The notes beneath the pieces were generated by a model, which made no database searches, was not told where the DNA came from, and saw nothing but the letters and a program-made list of their open reading frames with translations. The position numbers were made by a program, and so were the translations under genes. This document shows positions 1 to 5,121 of a stretch of DNA of 5,219 nucleotides, one piece after another. Position 1 is the stretch's first letter; each line of letters begins with the position of its first letter. Source of the stretch: an uncultured Alphaproteobacteria bacterium. Lineage in GTDB: Bacteria > Pseudomonadota > Alphaproteobacteria > Rhizobiales > Beijerinckiaceae. The stretch lies in assembly GCA_937903315.1 (NCBI GenBank), contig CALCZO010000132.1, forward strand, positions 1 to 5,219, written 5' to 3'.

Positions 1-1253
1 ACCGTGCCGAAGAAGGTGGCGACCTGTGCCGCTGCCGCCGCAGTGCCATCGGGCGATCCCGGCTCTCCCGGCGCTGGCGAACAGGTGATGCGCCCGCGCC
101 AGGGAAAGGCCGGCTGGCCTGTGCCACCGGTCCACGGATCGGGCAAGGTGTTGGCCGGGCCGATATCCATCATCATGAACGGATAGAACACGACCGACAG
201 GCCGCGCGCCTTCAGGTCCGCGATGCCGGCGATCACCGCATCATCGGAGGGCGTGCCGCCATAGGCCGCACGGCCGTCGATCTGCGTCACAACCCGCGCC
301 GCATCGCGACCGACGCCCGCGACCAGCCACGTCCGCCCGATGGTCGCCTTGCCGGGATTGTCGACGGCGGGCATGACCTCGCAGGCGCCGACACGCAGAT
401 CAGTGCCGAACCATGAGACGACGAACGCCACGCTGCCCACGGCCGGCAGCACCGCCTGCATCGCATCGAGCGAGGCGTCCCAGTCGGTCGCATGGGTCAG
501 CTGGTTGCGGTTCTCGGGCTGGCTTGCGCCGGGGCCGAGATCGCGGCTGACGAGATCGGGCGCATAGGCGAACTCGCTGGCGCCGGGGATCAGATCGACG
601 CCGCGAATCCGCTGCGCCAGACCCTCGACCGGGCGGACCACCTCGAACGACAGTTGCGGCAGGCGGTTGCCATAAGGTTCGAGCGGCAGGCGTTCGAACA
701 CGACATAGGCCGTATCGCGATAGGCGGGCGTCGCCCCCTGCCGCGCGAGGATCAACGGGTCGGCACCCTGCCCGTGCGTGCCGGGATGCAGGCGCAGTGT
801 CACCGTGGTCAGGTCCAGTTCCTTGCCGTCGGCCCAGATGCGACGGACCATCGCCACCGGCCCCTCGCACAGCGCAATCGCCACGTTGGCGAAATAGCTG
901 TAGCTGGTGGTGACGGTCGCGGACTGGCCCGAGCCGGTCGATTTGCCGCCCGAACGGCCCTGCCGGGCAACATCGACCTGTTCCTCGAACCGCGTGGCCC
1001 AGATCACCTGACCGCCGACCCGCACCCTTCCGTAGACACGGGCGACCGGCGCGCCCTCGTTGGCGCTGATCCCGTCGAGCGTCTTGAGACGCGGCCCCTC
1101 GACATGGCGCGTTGCCGCGCCACCGCCGAGCACCTGCCGGTCGATCATGCTGCCGGCGAGCGCGCCGGCGGCCTGACCGATAGCGGCGAACATCGGCCCG
1201 CCAAGCGAGGCACCGAGTGCCGCACCAGCGGCCTGAAGCACAAGAGTAGCCAT
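1..1253 (-). CDS. GTA baseplate/host-interaction protein with TIM-barrel-like domain (g15 family), N-terminal 417 residues
   Basis: This is the 5' part of a large tail-tip protein; the frame is open to the window edge, so the C-terminus is missing. In RcGTA the homologue (g15, about 1,300 residues) is the largest baseplate component and carries a GTA TIM-barrel-like domain and a phage-tail domain. Visible here are an Ala/Gly-rich hydrophobic N-terminus (residues 2-36), the conserved YGRVRVGGQVIWA at 74-86, and an SYSYF...ALCEG block near 117-130. The TIM-barrel-like region seems to begin near DWDASLD (257-263) and continues through WFGTDLRVG (281-289), AYGGTPSDD (330-338), YPFMMMDIG (357-365) and FPWRGRITC (383-391). 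The ATG start shares one base with the stop of the upstream peptidase gene (TGATG), which fixes the start and suggests coupled translation. Family assignment is from remembered motifs and gene order. Enzymatic activity of the barrel is not shown by anything visible. Confidence 0.92.
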   Translation of the reverse strand, partial: MATLVLQAAGAALGASLGGPMFAAIGQAAGALAGSMIDRQVLGGGAATRHVEGPRLKTLDGISANEGAPVARVYGRVRVGGQVIWATRFEEQVDVARQGRSGGKSTGSGQSATVTTSYSYFANVAIALCEGPVAMVRRIWADGKELDLTTVTLRLHPGTHGQGADPLILARQGATPAYRDTAYVVFERLPLEPYGNRLPQLSFEVVRPVEGLAQRIRGVDLIPGASEFAYAPDLVSRDLGPGASQPENRNQLTHATDWDASLDAMQAVLPAVGSVAFVVSWFGTDLRVGACEVMPAVDNPGKATIGRTWLVAGVGRDAARVVTQIDGRAAYGGTPSDDAVIAGIADLKARGLSVVFYPFMMMDIGPANTLPDPWTGGTGQPAFPWRGRITCSPAPGEPGSPDGTAAAAAQVATFFGT

Positions 1254-1693
1254 CAGTCGATCACTCCGGGGAAACGAAAGGCAAAGGCGATCCGGCGGCG
1301 CCAGAGGCCGAGCGGCACTTCAGCGACGCCGGCACCATCGTGGGCGTGGATCATCGTGGTCGGCGAGGTCATGAGGCCGGCGTGCTTGGCCGGCAGACCG
1401 GCACGCCAGCGCAGCAGCACGACATCGCCGGCCGCTGCGGCGTCAGGAGCGATCGGCACCAGCGACCGCGCACAGGCCGCCGCGAAGGTCTCATTGCCGC
1501 ACGCCTCGGCCCAGTCCGGGGTATAAGGCGGCGGCGCTTCGGGTTCGGCGCCGATGCACTCGCGCCAGACGCCGCGCAGCAGGCCGAGGCAATCGCACCC
1601 GACCCCGCGCAGGGACGCCTGATGGCGGTAGGGTGTGCCCAACCAGCCGCGCGCCGCCGCGACGAGGTCCGCTCGGGTCGGAACCGTGCTCAT
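1253..1693 (-). CDS. NlpC/P60-family tail peptidase (GTA g14 family)
   Basis: A 146-residue cysteine peptidase of the NlpC/P60 fold, expected in the tail tip to cut peptidoglycan peptides during DNA delivery. The active-site motif is clear: GVGCDCLGLL at residues 30-39, with Cys35 the likely nucleophile (the DCxGL pattern). KHAGL follows at 103-107 with His104 the likely catalytic histidine, and IHA at 115-117 supplies the usual second conserved histidine. WLGTPYRHQ (17-25) is the typical N-terminal lead-in. There is no signal peptide, as expected for a virion-borne rather than secreted hydrolase. The start overlaps the stop of the upstream hub gene by four bases (ATGA), and the stop overlaps the next start by one base. 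Length matches the compact GTA form of the family. The C-terminal stretch WRRRIAFAFRFPG (130-142) is also typical of GTA peptidases. Confidence 0.95.
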   Translation of the reverse strand: MSTVPTRADLVAAARGWLGTPYRHQASLRGVGCDCLGLLRGVWRECIGAEPEAPPPYTPDWAEACGNETFAAACARSLVPIAPDAAAAGDVVLLRWRAGLPAKHAGLMTSPTTMIHAHDGAGVAEVPLGLWRRRIAFAFRFPGVID

Positions 1694-2568
1694 GGATCGA
1701 GCGTCCCGCCGTCATGTCCGGCCTCGCCGGACCGGGCATAGGACAGCACGAAATCGGGCGAAGGAAGATGCGGGAAGCCACGAAAATTCAGCGCGTTATC
1801 GAATTTTGAAGTGCAGGTGGCAAAGCGCTTGTCGCAGCCGGGCACCAGCCGAACCTGATCACCGGGGGCGAGCGGCGCAAGGAACGGCTGCCACAGGCTG
1901 ATGACGCCGCCGGCTGCATGGGACTGGATCATCCGGCGGTGGCCGGCGTTGGCACCGGTGAGCACGCTGGCCGTGCCGCCGGTAAACCAGCCCGCCGTCA
2001 ACCCGCCGACCGCCGGAAGCGTGAAGCCGATCCGGCCGTCCACCGTCGCGATCGCCCCCGATCGGACCATCGGATCAAGATCGACCCGGCAGCGCCCGTC
2101 GCCGAGATCGGCATCGCAATGAGCCTGATACAACCGCCCGCGCGGCTGGTCATAACGATGCATCGGACCGCGCAGTTCAGCGGTGAAGCCATGTTCGGAC
2201 CGCCGGATTTCGCCGATGCTGGCGCTGGCAAGCAGCAGCCGCTGGCTGACGTCCGACCAGTTGACCAGCCATGTCTGCACTTCGGCATCGTCGTACAACC
2301 CGTTGGCGATATCGGCCTCGGTGATCGCGGCAGCGGTCAGCGCGCCTGAAATTTCGCCGGATGAGACCGCCAGCCCGAGCTGGCGCTCCGCCTCGCTTGG
2401 CGCCAGCCCGCTGGCGGCAGCGTAGGTCACCCCTCCGAAGGCAAGATCGCGGTCATGATCGGTAAATCCGAATACGGCGCCGTCGCGGCGGCTCAACCGC
2501 CAGCAGCGGCACAGGCGCGTGGTTCCGCTCGCCAGATGGCTGGCGAGGGAGGCAGGAATGGTCCGCAT
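1690..2568 (-). CDS. Tail hub protein, DUF2163 plus phage_BR0599 domains (GTA g13 family)
   Basis: A 292-residue tail-tip hub protein. The N-terminal DUF2163 part shows LCRCWRLSRRDG (19-30) followed by FGFTDHDRDL (33-42). The C-terminal BR0599-type part shows CDKRFATC (245-252) and FDNALNFRGFPHLPSPDF (256-273), both strongly diagnostic. Two cysteine pairs, C151/C160 in CDADLGDGRC and C245/C252, are spaced as expected for a metal or Fe-S site like that of phage lambda tip protein gpL, the functional counterpart. This ligand role is an inference. A GGAG ribosome binding site (2576-2579) lies seven bases before the ATG, supporting this start; the previous gene ends 21 bases upstream. The 3' end overlaps the peptidase gene by four bases. 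The protein should link the distal tail ring to the large baseplate protein. Confidence 0.95.
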   Translation of the reverse strand: MRTIPASLASHLASGTTRLCRCWRLSRRDGAVFGFTDHDRDLAFGGVTYAAASGLAPSEAERQLGLAVSSGEISGALTAAAITEADIANGLYDDAEVQTWLVNWSDVSQRLLLASASIGEIRRSEHGFTAELRGPMHRYDQPRGRLYQAHCDADLGDGRCRVDLDPMVRSGAIATVDGRIGFTLPAVGGLTAGWFTGGTASVLTGANAGHRRMIQSHAAGGVISLWQPFLAPLAPGDQVRLVPGCDKRFATCTSKFDNALNFRGFPHLPSPDFVLSYARSGEAGHDGGTLDP

Positions 2569-2575
2569 GAGCGTG

Positions 2576-2579
2576 CTCC
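2576..2579 (-). promoter_or_regulatory. Ribosome binding site of the hub gene
   Basis: GGAG on the minus strand, seven bases upstream of the ATG at 2566-2568, inside the 21-base gap after the distal tail gene. It supports the chosen start of the hub protein. Confidence 0.65.
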
Positions 2580-2589
2580 GGCGACAGGA

Positions 2590-3228
2590 TCAGGGAAGGA
2601 TTTCAACGAGCGGGATGCGCGGGATGGCCCCGGCCCCGAAGGCCTCGTAGTTGACATCAAGAACGTCGGTGTCGAAGCGCACCGGCACATCAAAGGCGAA
2701 ACCTGCCGTCACCGAAGCGCCAGGCGGCGGTATCGCACCGGGGCGAAAGGTCACCAGACCGGTCGTCACGTCGAGGTCGAAATCCGCTCCGCGCGTCTTT
2801 TCAAGCCCGGCGACCGCGACACGGACGCTGCCCTCGACCGGCTTGGCGATGGGGCGGTCGTAGGGCTCATGATCGCCGCCGTAGCGCTTGATGAGCTGAA
2901 ACACCGTACGTGCGCCCGTGCCCGTCCCCAGCGTCTGGTCTGCGATGCCGATCGCCGAATCCGGCAAAGCCGATTTCCAGTCGAGGCGATCGCGGAAGCG
3001 GAAGCCGTAGAGCCGGCCGCGCCGTTCCTCGAAGAACGCCACCACTTCGGCCAGCGCCGCGAATGAGCGGACGCCATAGCCCGCATCATAGCGCCGCCGT
3101 GAATGGGCCCAGCGCTGGTTGCGCTCCTCGCGGCCGGAGGCCATCACCACGACATCGGTGCGGCGCTCGGGTCCGCCGGTGGCTTTCAGCGCAAGATCGA
3201 GCGGAAACCGGATTTCATGAAAGCTCAT
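2590..3228 (-). CDS. Distal tail protein, DUF2460/TIGR02217 family (GTA g12 family)
   Basis: A 212-residue protein of the DUF2460 family, whose RcGTA member forms the distal tail ring between tube and hub. The family signature is visible as FHEIRFPLDLALKATGGPER (3-22), with the RFP and GGPER blocks characteristic, then RNQRWAHSRRRYDAGYG (36-52), FFEERRGRLYGFRFRDRLDW (65-84) and a C-terminal beta-rich half with RFDTDVLDV (184-192) and PRIPLVEIL (203-211). Length is normal for the family. The upstream neighbour on the same strand is separated by an inserted opposite-strand gene, so unlike the other tail genes this one cannot be coupled directly to the gene before it. A weak AAAGG is found about ten bases before the ATG. 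I see no convincing minus-strand promoter in the 89-base gap, so its expression relies on read-through or an unrecognised promoter. Confidence 0.95.
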   Translation of the reverse strand: MSFHEIRFPLDLALKATGGPERRTDVVVMASGREERNQRWAHSRRRYDAGYGVRSFAALAEVVAFFEERRGRLYGFRFRDRLDWKSALPDSAIGIADQTLGTGTGARTVFQLIKRYGGDHEPYDRPIAKPVEGSVRVAVAGLEKTRGADFDLDVTTGLVTFRPGAIPPPGASVTAGFAFDVPVRFDTDVLDVNYEAFGAGAIPRIPLVEILP

Positions 3229-3234
3229 GGCGGC

Positions 3235-3267
3235 AAGACCTTTGATTGACTAGGCGCAAAGACTTTG
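3235..3267. repeat. Short repeats in the divergent intergenic region
   Basis: AAGACCTTTG (3235-3244) and AAGACTTTG (3259-3267) form an imperfect direct repeat with starts 24 bases apart, differing by one C. The second copy overlaps a perfect small palindrome, CAAAG-A-CTTTG (3257-3267). They overlap the putative promoter and could be an operator, but the repeats are short and could be chance. Confidence 0.3.
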
Positions 3268-3270
3268 TAT
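3242..3270 (+). promoter_or_regulatory. Putative promoter of the DUF465 gene
   Basis: TTGATT (3242-3247) and TTGTAT (3265-3270) are spaced by 17 bases, giving a sigma70-like arrangement. An alternative reading is TTGACT (3246-3251) with TATGTC (3268-3273) at 16 bases. Neither -10 is strong. The region is clearly less GC-rich than the surrounding genes and lies about 50 bases before the DUF465 start, where a promoter is required because the gene is alone on its strand. Confidence 0.35.
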
Positions 3271-3308
3271 GTCGGGGCCACAACACTGACCCTGAGCCAA
3301 CAACAGTC

Positions 3309-3312
3309 GGAG
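3309..3312 (+). promoter_or_regulatory. Ribosome binding site deciding the DUF465 start
   Basis: GGAG (within GGAGAG) lies five bases before the ATG at 3318. It selects this ATG over upstream in-frame alternatives such as the TTG at 3246, which would add residues not seen in the family and would overlap the presumed promoter. Confidence 0.7.
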
Positions 3313-3317
3313 AGATT

Positions 3318-3554
3318 ATGAGCCACACACCGCACGAGCTTCACGCCGAGTTCCCCGATCTGGGCGACAGGATCCACGCGCTGAAGCTGTCCAATGCGCA
3401 TTTCGCGAAGCTTTCGGACGAGTATCACGAGATCAACCGCGAGATTCACCGCATCGAGACCGATGTGACGCCAGCCAGCGACGAGACGCTGGAAGGCCTC
3501 AAGAAGCAGCGGCTGCACCTGCTCGATCAAATCTCCGGCATGCTGCACAGCTGA
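3318..3554 (+). CDS. YdcH/DUF465-family small helical protein, on the opposite strand within the tail operon
   Basis: A 78-residue, highly charged protein of the DUF465 (YdcH) family, whose function is unknown. Family features are a helical hairpin or coiled coil: HELHAEFPDLGDRIHALKLS (6-25), then FAKLSDEYHEINREIHRIE (29-47), a short loop around TPASDE (51-56), and LKKQRLHLLDQISGML (61-76). The LKKQRL block is the best hallmark of the family. Length is typical. There is no signal peptide or membrane segment, so it is probably cytoplasmic. It is the only plus-strand gene, placed between tape measure and distal tail genes that are neighbours in RcGTA. It is divergent from the distal tail gene (89-base gap) and convergent with the tape measure gene (9-base gap). 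It may be a host gene that moved into the cluster or an accessory gene of it; nothing in the sequence proves a tail role. Confidence 0.9.
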   Translation: MSHTPHELHAEFPDLGDRIHALKLSNAHFAKLSDEYHEINREIHRIETDVTPASDETLEGLKKQRLHLLDQISGMLHS

Positions 3555-3563
3555 CCGGACGGT

Positions 3564-4139
3564 TCAGGTGGCGCGCCGCCCGCGCGCCACCGCCCGTGCC
3601 AATGCGGCGCTGACCTGGGCTTCGGAGCGGGCAAAACTGTCTGCATCCGCGGTCTGGATGGTGACATAGACCGGTGCCGACGCCGCCCCCGACGCCGCGA
3701 CGCCAAGCCGCCCGTCGGACCCGCGCGACAATGGCAGAATTGCTTCCGGCCCCGCCTCGCCCGCAAGGCCGACGCCGCGGCCGAGCGGAAAATACGACGG
3801 TGTCGCAATCACCCCGCCATCGGCAAACGGCATGACCGGTGCGCCGGCAGCCGCCCCGCCAAAGCTGGAAAACGCGCCCGTCAGGCCGCGCGTCAGGCTG
3901 CCGAGACCGGACGAAATCAGCCCTTCCAGCGGCTGGACTCCGGCTTTCAACCCGATATCGATGAATTTCTGCCCGACCGAGCGCAGGACATCGTCAAGGC
4001 TCTTGCCCTTGGCGATGCCGCTGGCGAACGAGCGCGTCATCGTCGCGCCAAAATGCTCGGCAAGGCCGTTGAGGTCGTTGAGGCGCGCGCGCGTATCGTC
4101 AAGCGCGGCGTTCTGGCCGGAAAAATCGATGGGGTCCAT
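3564..4139 (-). CDS. Short tail tape measure / minor tail protein (GTA g11 family)
   Basis: A 191-residue protein corresponding to the GTA tape measure, which sets tail tube length and sits in the tube lumen. The N-terminal half (about 10-85) is helical and amphipathic in character, with DDTRARLNDLNGLAEHFG (14-31) and SLDDVLRSVGQKFIDIGLKA (47-66). The C-terminal half carries the conserved FADGGVIATPSYFP (105-118) and GLAGEAGPEAILPLSRG (124-140) seen at the C-termini of many tape measure and minor tail proteins. A charged terminal helix, DADSFARSEAQVSAALARAV (165-184), follows. It is far shorter than classical siphophage tape measures (often 700 or more residues) but normal for GTAs. The ATG is only three bases after the stop of the chaperone gene. 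The last codons contain a perfect hairpin shared with the convergent DUF465 junction. Confidence 0.88.
   Translation of the reverse strand: MDPIDFSGQNAALDDTRARLNDLNGLAEHFGATMTRSFASGIAKGKSLDDVLRSVGQKFIDIGLKAGVQPLEGLISSGLGSLTRGLTGAFSSFGGAAAGAPVMPFADGGVIATPSYFPLGRGVGLAGEAGPEAILPLSRGSDGRLGVAASGAASAPVYVTIQTADADSFARSEAQVSAALARAVARGRRAT
3567..3591. terminator. Perfect GC-rich hairpin at the convergent junction; possible terminator lacking a T-tract
   Basis: GGTGGCGCGC (3567-3576) and GCGCGCCACC (3582-3591) form a 10-bp perfect stem with a 5-base loop. It starts 13 bases after the DUF465 stop codon and lies within the last codons of the tape measure gene (encoding the ARGRRAT end). No run of T follows on either strand, so it is not a canonical intrinsic terminator. 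It could slow or stop polymerase, protect 3' ends, or simply reflect Arg/Ala codons in GC-rich DNA. Confidence 0.4.
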
Positions 4140-4142
4140 GGG

Positions 4143-4355
4143 TCAGGTCCGTGGCTGGGGCGTCGTGTCAGGGAAGGCGTGCATCAGCGCGGAAAGCGCA
4201 TCGGCATGCAGGGCCGGCCCGCGATCCGCGCGGCCGTGACGGATCGCCGCGGCCAGTTCGCGCGGGGTCATCGCCCAGAAGGCCGCAGGCGACAGCTTCA
4301 GCACGGCAAAGGCAAAGCCCATGGCCTCGGCCCAGGGAAACGGCCGCGCGCTCAT
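4143..4355 (-). CDS. Phage tail assembly chaperone, rcc01693/DUF2376-like (GTA g10.1)
   Basis: A 70-residue protein matching the small tail assembly chaperone of GTA clusters, located just before the tape measure gene as expected for proteins that keep the tape measure soluble during tail assembly. Diagnostic stretches are FPWAEAMGFAFAVLKLSP (6-23) and AFWAMTPRELAAAI (25-38). The FPWAEA...LSPxAFWxMTPRE pattern is what I recognise for this family. The ATG overlaps the stop of the preceding gene by four bases (ATGA), and the stop is followed three bases later by the tape measure start. It is short and easily missed, but its motifs and its fit in the operon make it secure. Confidence 0.88.
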   Translation of the reverse strand: MSARPFPWAEAMGFAFAVLKLSPAAFWAMTPRELAAAIRHGRADRGPALHADALSALMHAFPDTTPQPRT

Positions 4356-4666
4356 GACCCATCACCAAAGGTGGCGGCGAACAGCTGGCCGATCGCGGCG
4401 ACAGCCGCCGGAGCATCGGCAGCGCTCATGCGCTCGGCCAGCGCCCGGTCGGTCAGATCCTGCCCGCCGCCGCGCACGGCGGCACCGAGAATGACGATGA
4501 TGTCGCGCGCGGACAGCCGGCTGGTCTGCAACCGTTCGCCGAGAGCGACGAGATCGCCGGCGCCCAGCGCCGTCTCGATTTCGGCCAGCGCGCCGAACGT
4601 CAGGCACAGGGTCAGCCGGCCGGAAGGCAGATCGAGATCGACGCTGCCGCGATGGTGATTGGCCAT
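4352..4666 (-). CDS. Gene transfer agent family protein, probable tail assembly chaperone (GTA g10 family)
   Basis: A 104-residue protein of the GTA g10 family (similar to RcGTA rcc01692), probably a tail chaperone on the basis of family and position between major tail protein and tape measure. Recognisable blocks are MANHHRG (1-7), LTLCLTFGALAEIE (18-31), the RLSARDIIVILGAAVRGGG segment (50-68) and a helical C-terminus. I chose the ATG at 4664-4666 because the family usually begins MANxHRG and a GAGG site sits six bases upstream. An in-frame GTG at 4676-4678, overlapping the major tail stop as GTGA, would add four residues (108 in total). The 3' end overlaps the next chaperone gene by four bases. 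Confidence 0.88.
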   Translation of the reverse strand: MANHHRGSVDLDLPSGRLTLCLTFGALAEIETALGAGDLVALGERLQTSRLSARDIIVILGAAVRGGGQDLTDRALAERMSAADAPAAVAAIGQLFAATFGDGS

Positions 4667-4672
4667 GGCCGG

Positions 4673-4676
4673 CCTC
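4673..4676 (-). promoter_or_regulatory. Ribosome binding site favouring the ATG start of the g10-family gene
   Basis: GAGG on the minus strand, six bases before the ATG at 4664-4666. It overlaps the TGA stop of the major tail gene, so translation of the two genes is probably coupled. It would be unusable for the competing GTG at 4676-4678. Confidence 0.55.
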
Positions 4677-5085
4677 ACAGGGTGGTGAAGGTCAGTTCGC
4701 CCGCGCTTTCGAGCGCGAGATCGAACGTCACCTCGGCCGCGTGGTCCGCGCGATAATCGAGGCTGGCGATCTGGAACAGCCCCTGGATCAGGCCGAAATC
4801 GGGGATGAACACCTGCCAGGCTCGGATCTGGCCATCGAAGAACACCTGCCGCATCACGGTGTCCGAAGCGGCATCCTTGAACACCCCGGCCCCGCTGATC
4901 GCCGCGCGCCTGACCCCGGCGCCGGCAAGCAGTTCGCGCCAGCGGCCAGCGGATTCGGCGTGGGTGATGTCCACCGCCTCGGTGTTGAGGGTGAAGCGCC
5001 GGGTGCGCAGCCCCGCCACGGTGATGAACGTGCCGGTGCCGTCATCGAGCTTGAGGAGGAGGTCCTTGCCTTTCTGGGCAGCCAT
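4675..5085 (-). CDS. Phage major tail protein, TP901-1 family (GTA g9)
   Basis: A 136-residue tail tube subunit that stacks in rings around the tape measure to form the conduit for DNA. The family signature is strong: KGKDLLLKLDDG (5-16), TVAGLRTRRFTLNTEAVDIT (22-41), ESAGRWRELLAGAGVRRAAI (44-63), SGAGVFKD (64-71), the PDFG motif (95-98) with FQIASLDYRADHAAEV (104-119), and SAGELTF (127-133). It is a beta-rich tube fold of normal length for the family. An AAGGA ribosome binding site lies seven bases before the ATG, supporting this start. It follows the probable tail terminator gene by 36 bases, the largest same-strand gap here. The site strength fits a protein needed in many copies, but that is an inference. 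Confidence 0.95.
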   Translation of the reverse strand: MAAQKGKDLLLKLDDGTGTFITVAGLRTRRFTLNTEAVDITHAESAGRWRELLAGAGVRRAAISGAGVFKDAASDTVMRQVFFDGQIRAWQVFIPDFGLIQGLFQIASLDYRADHAAEVTFDLALESAGELTFTTL

Positions 5086-5092
5086 GGAAATG

Positions 5093-5097
5093 TCCTT
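5093..5097 (-). promoter_or_regulatory. Ribosome binding site of the major tail gene
   Basis: AAGGA on the minus strand, seven bases before the ATG at 5083-5085. It is the best-placed site in the operon and confirms the start. The rest of the 36-base gap shows no promoter I can support. Confidence 0.65.
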
Positions 5098-5121
5098 GTC
5101 GTTGGAAAATCGGGAAAACCG

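Noticed and set aside
400..870. A 156-codon minus-strand open frame in a different frame from the baseplate gene.
   Set aside because: It lies wholly inside the baseplate coding region, where the conserved TIM-barrel-type motifs are in the other frame; its translation is Arg/Pro-rich low-complexity sequence.
492..1526. A long plus-strand open frame (about 344 codons) opposite the baseplate and peptidase genes.
   Set aside because: It is antisense to two genes with clear family motifs, its translation is Arg/Ala/Gly-rich with no recognisable domain, and long antisense frames are expected in GC-rich DNA.
2455..3066. A 203-codon plus-strand open frame opposite the hub and distal tail genes.
   Set aside because: It is a shadow of two well-supported minus-strand genes, and its translation shows no family signature.
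3246..3317. An upstream TTG start at 3246 that would lengthen the DUF465 protein to 102 residues.
   Set aside because: No ribosome binding site precedes it, the added residues do not resemble the family, and it overlaps the likely -35 region. The ATG at 3318 has a good GGAG site and gives the usual length.
4352..4364. Programmed frameshift joining the two small chaperone genes, as in lambda gpG/gpGT.
   Set aside because: The second gene's frame has a TGA at 4362-4364, nine bases upstream of the codon before its start region, and no canonical slippery heptamer is seen at the end of the first gene. The ATGA overlap points to stop-start coupling instead.
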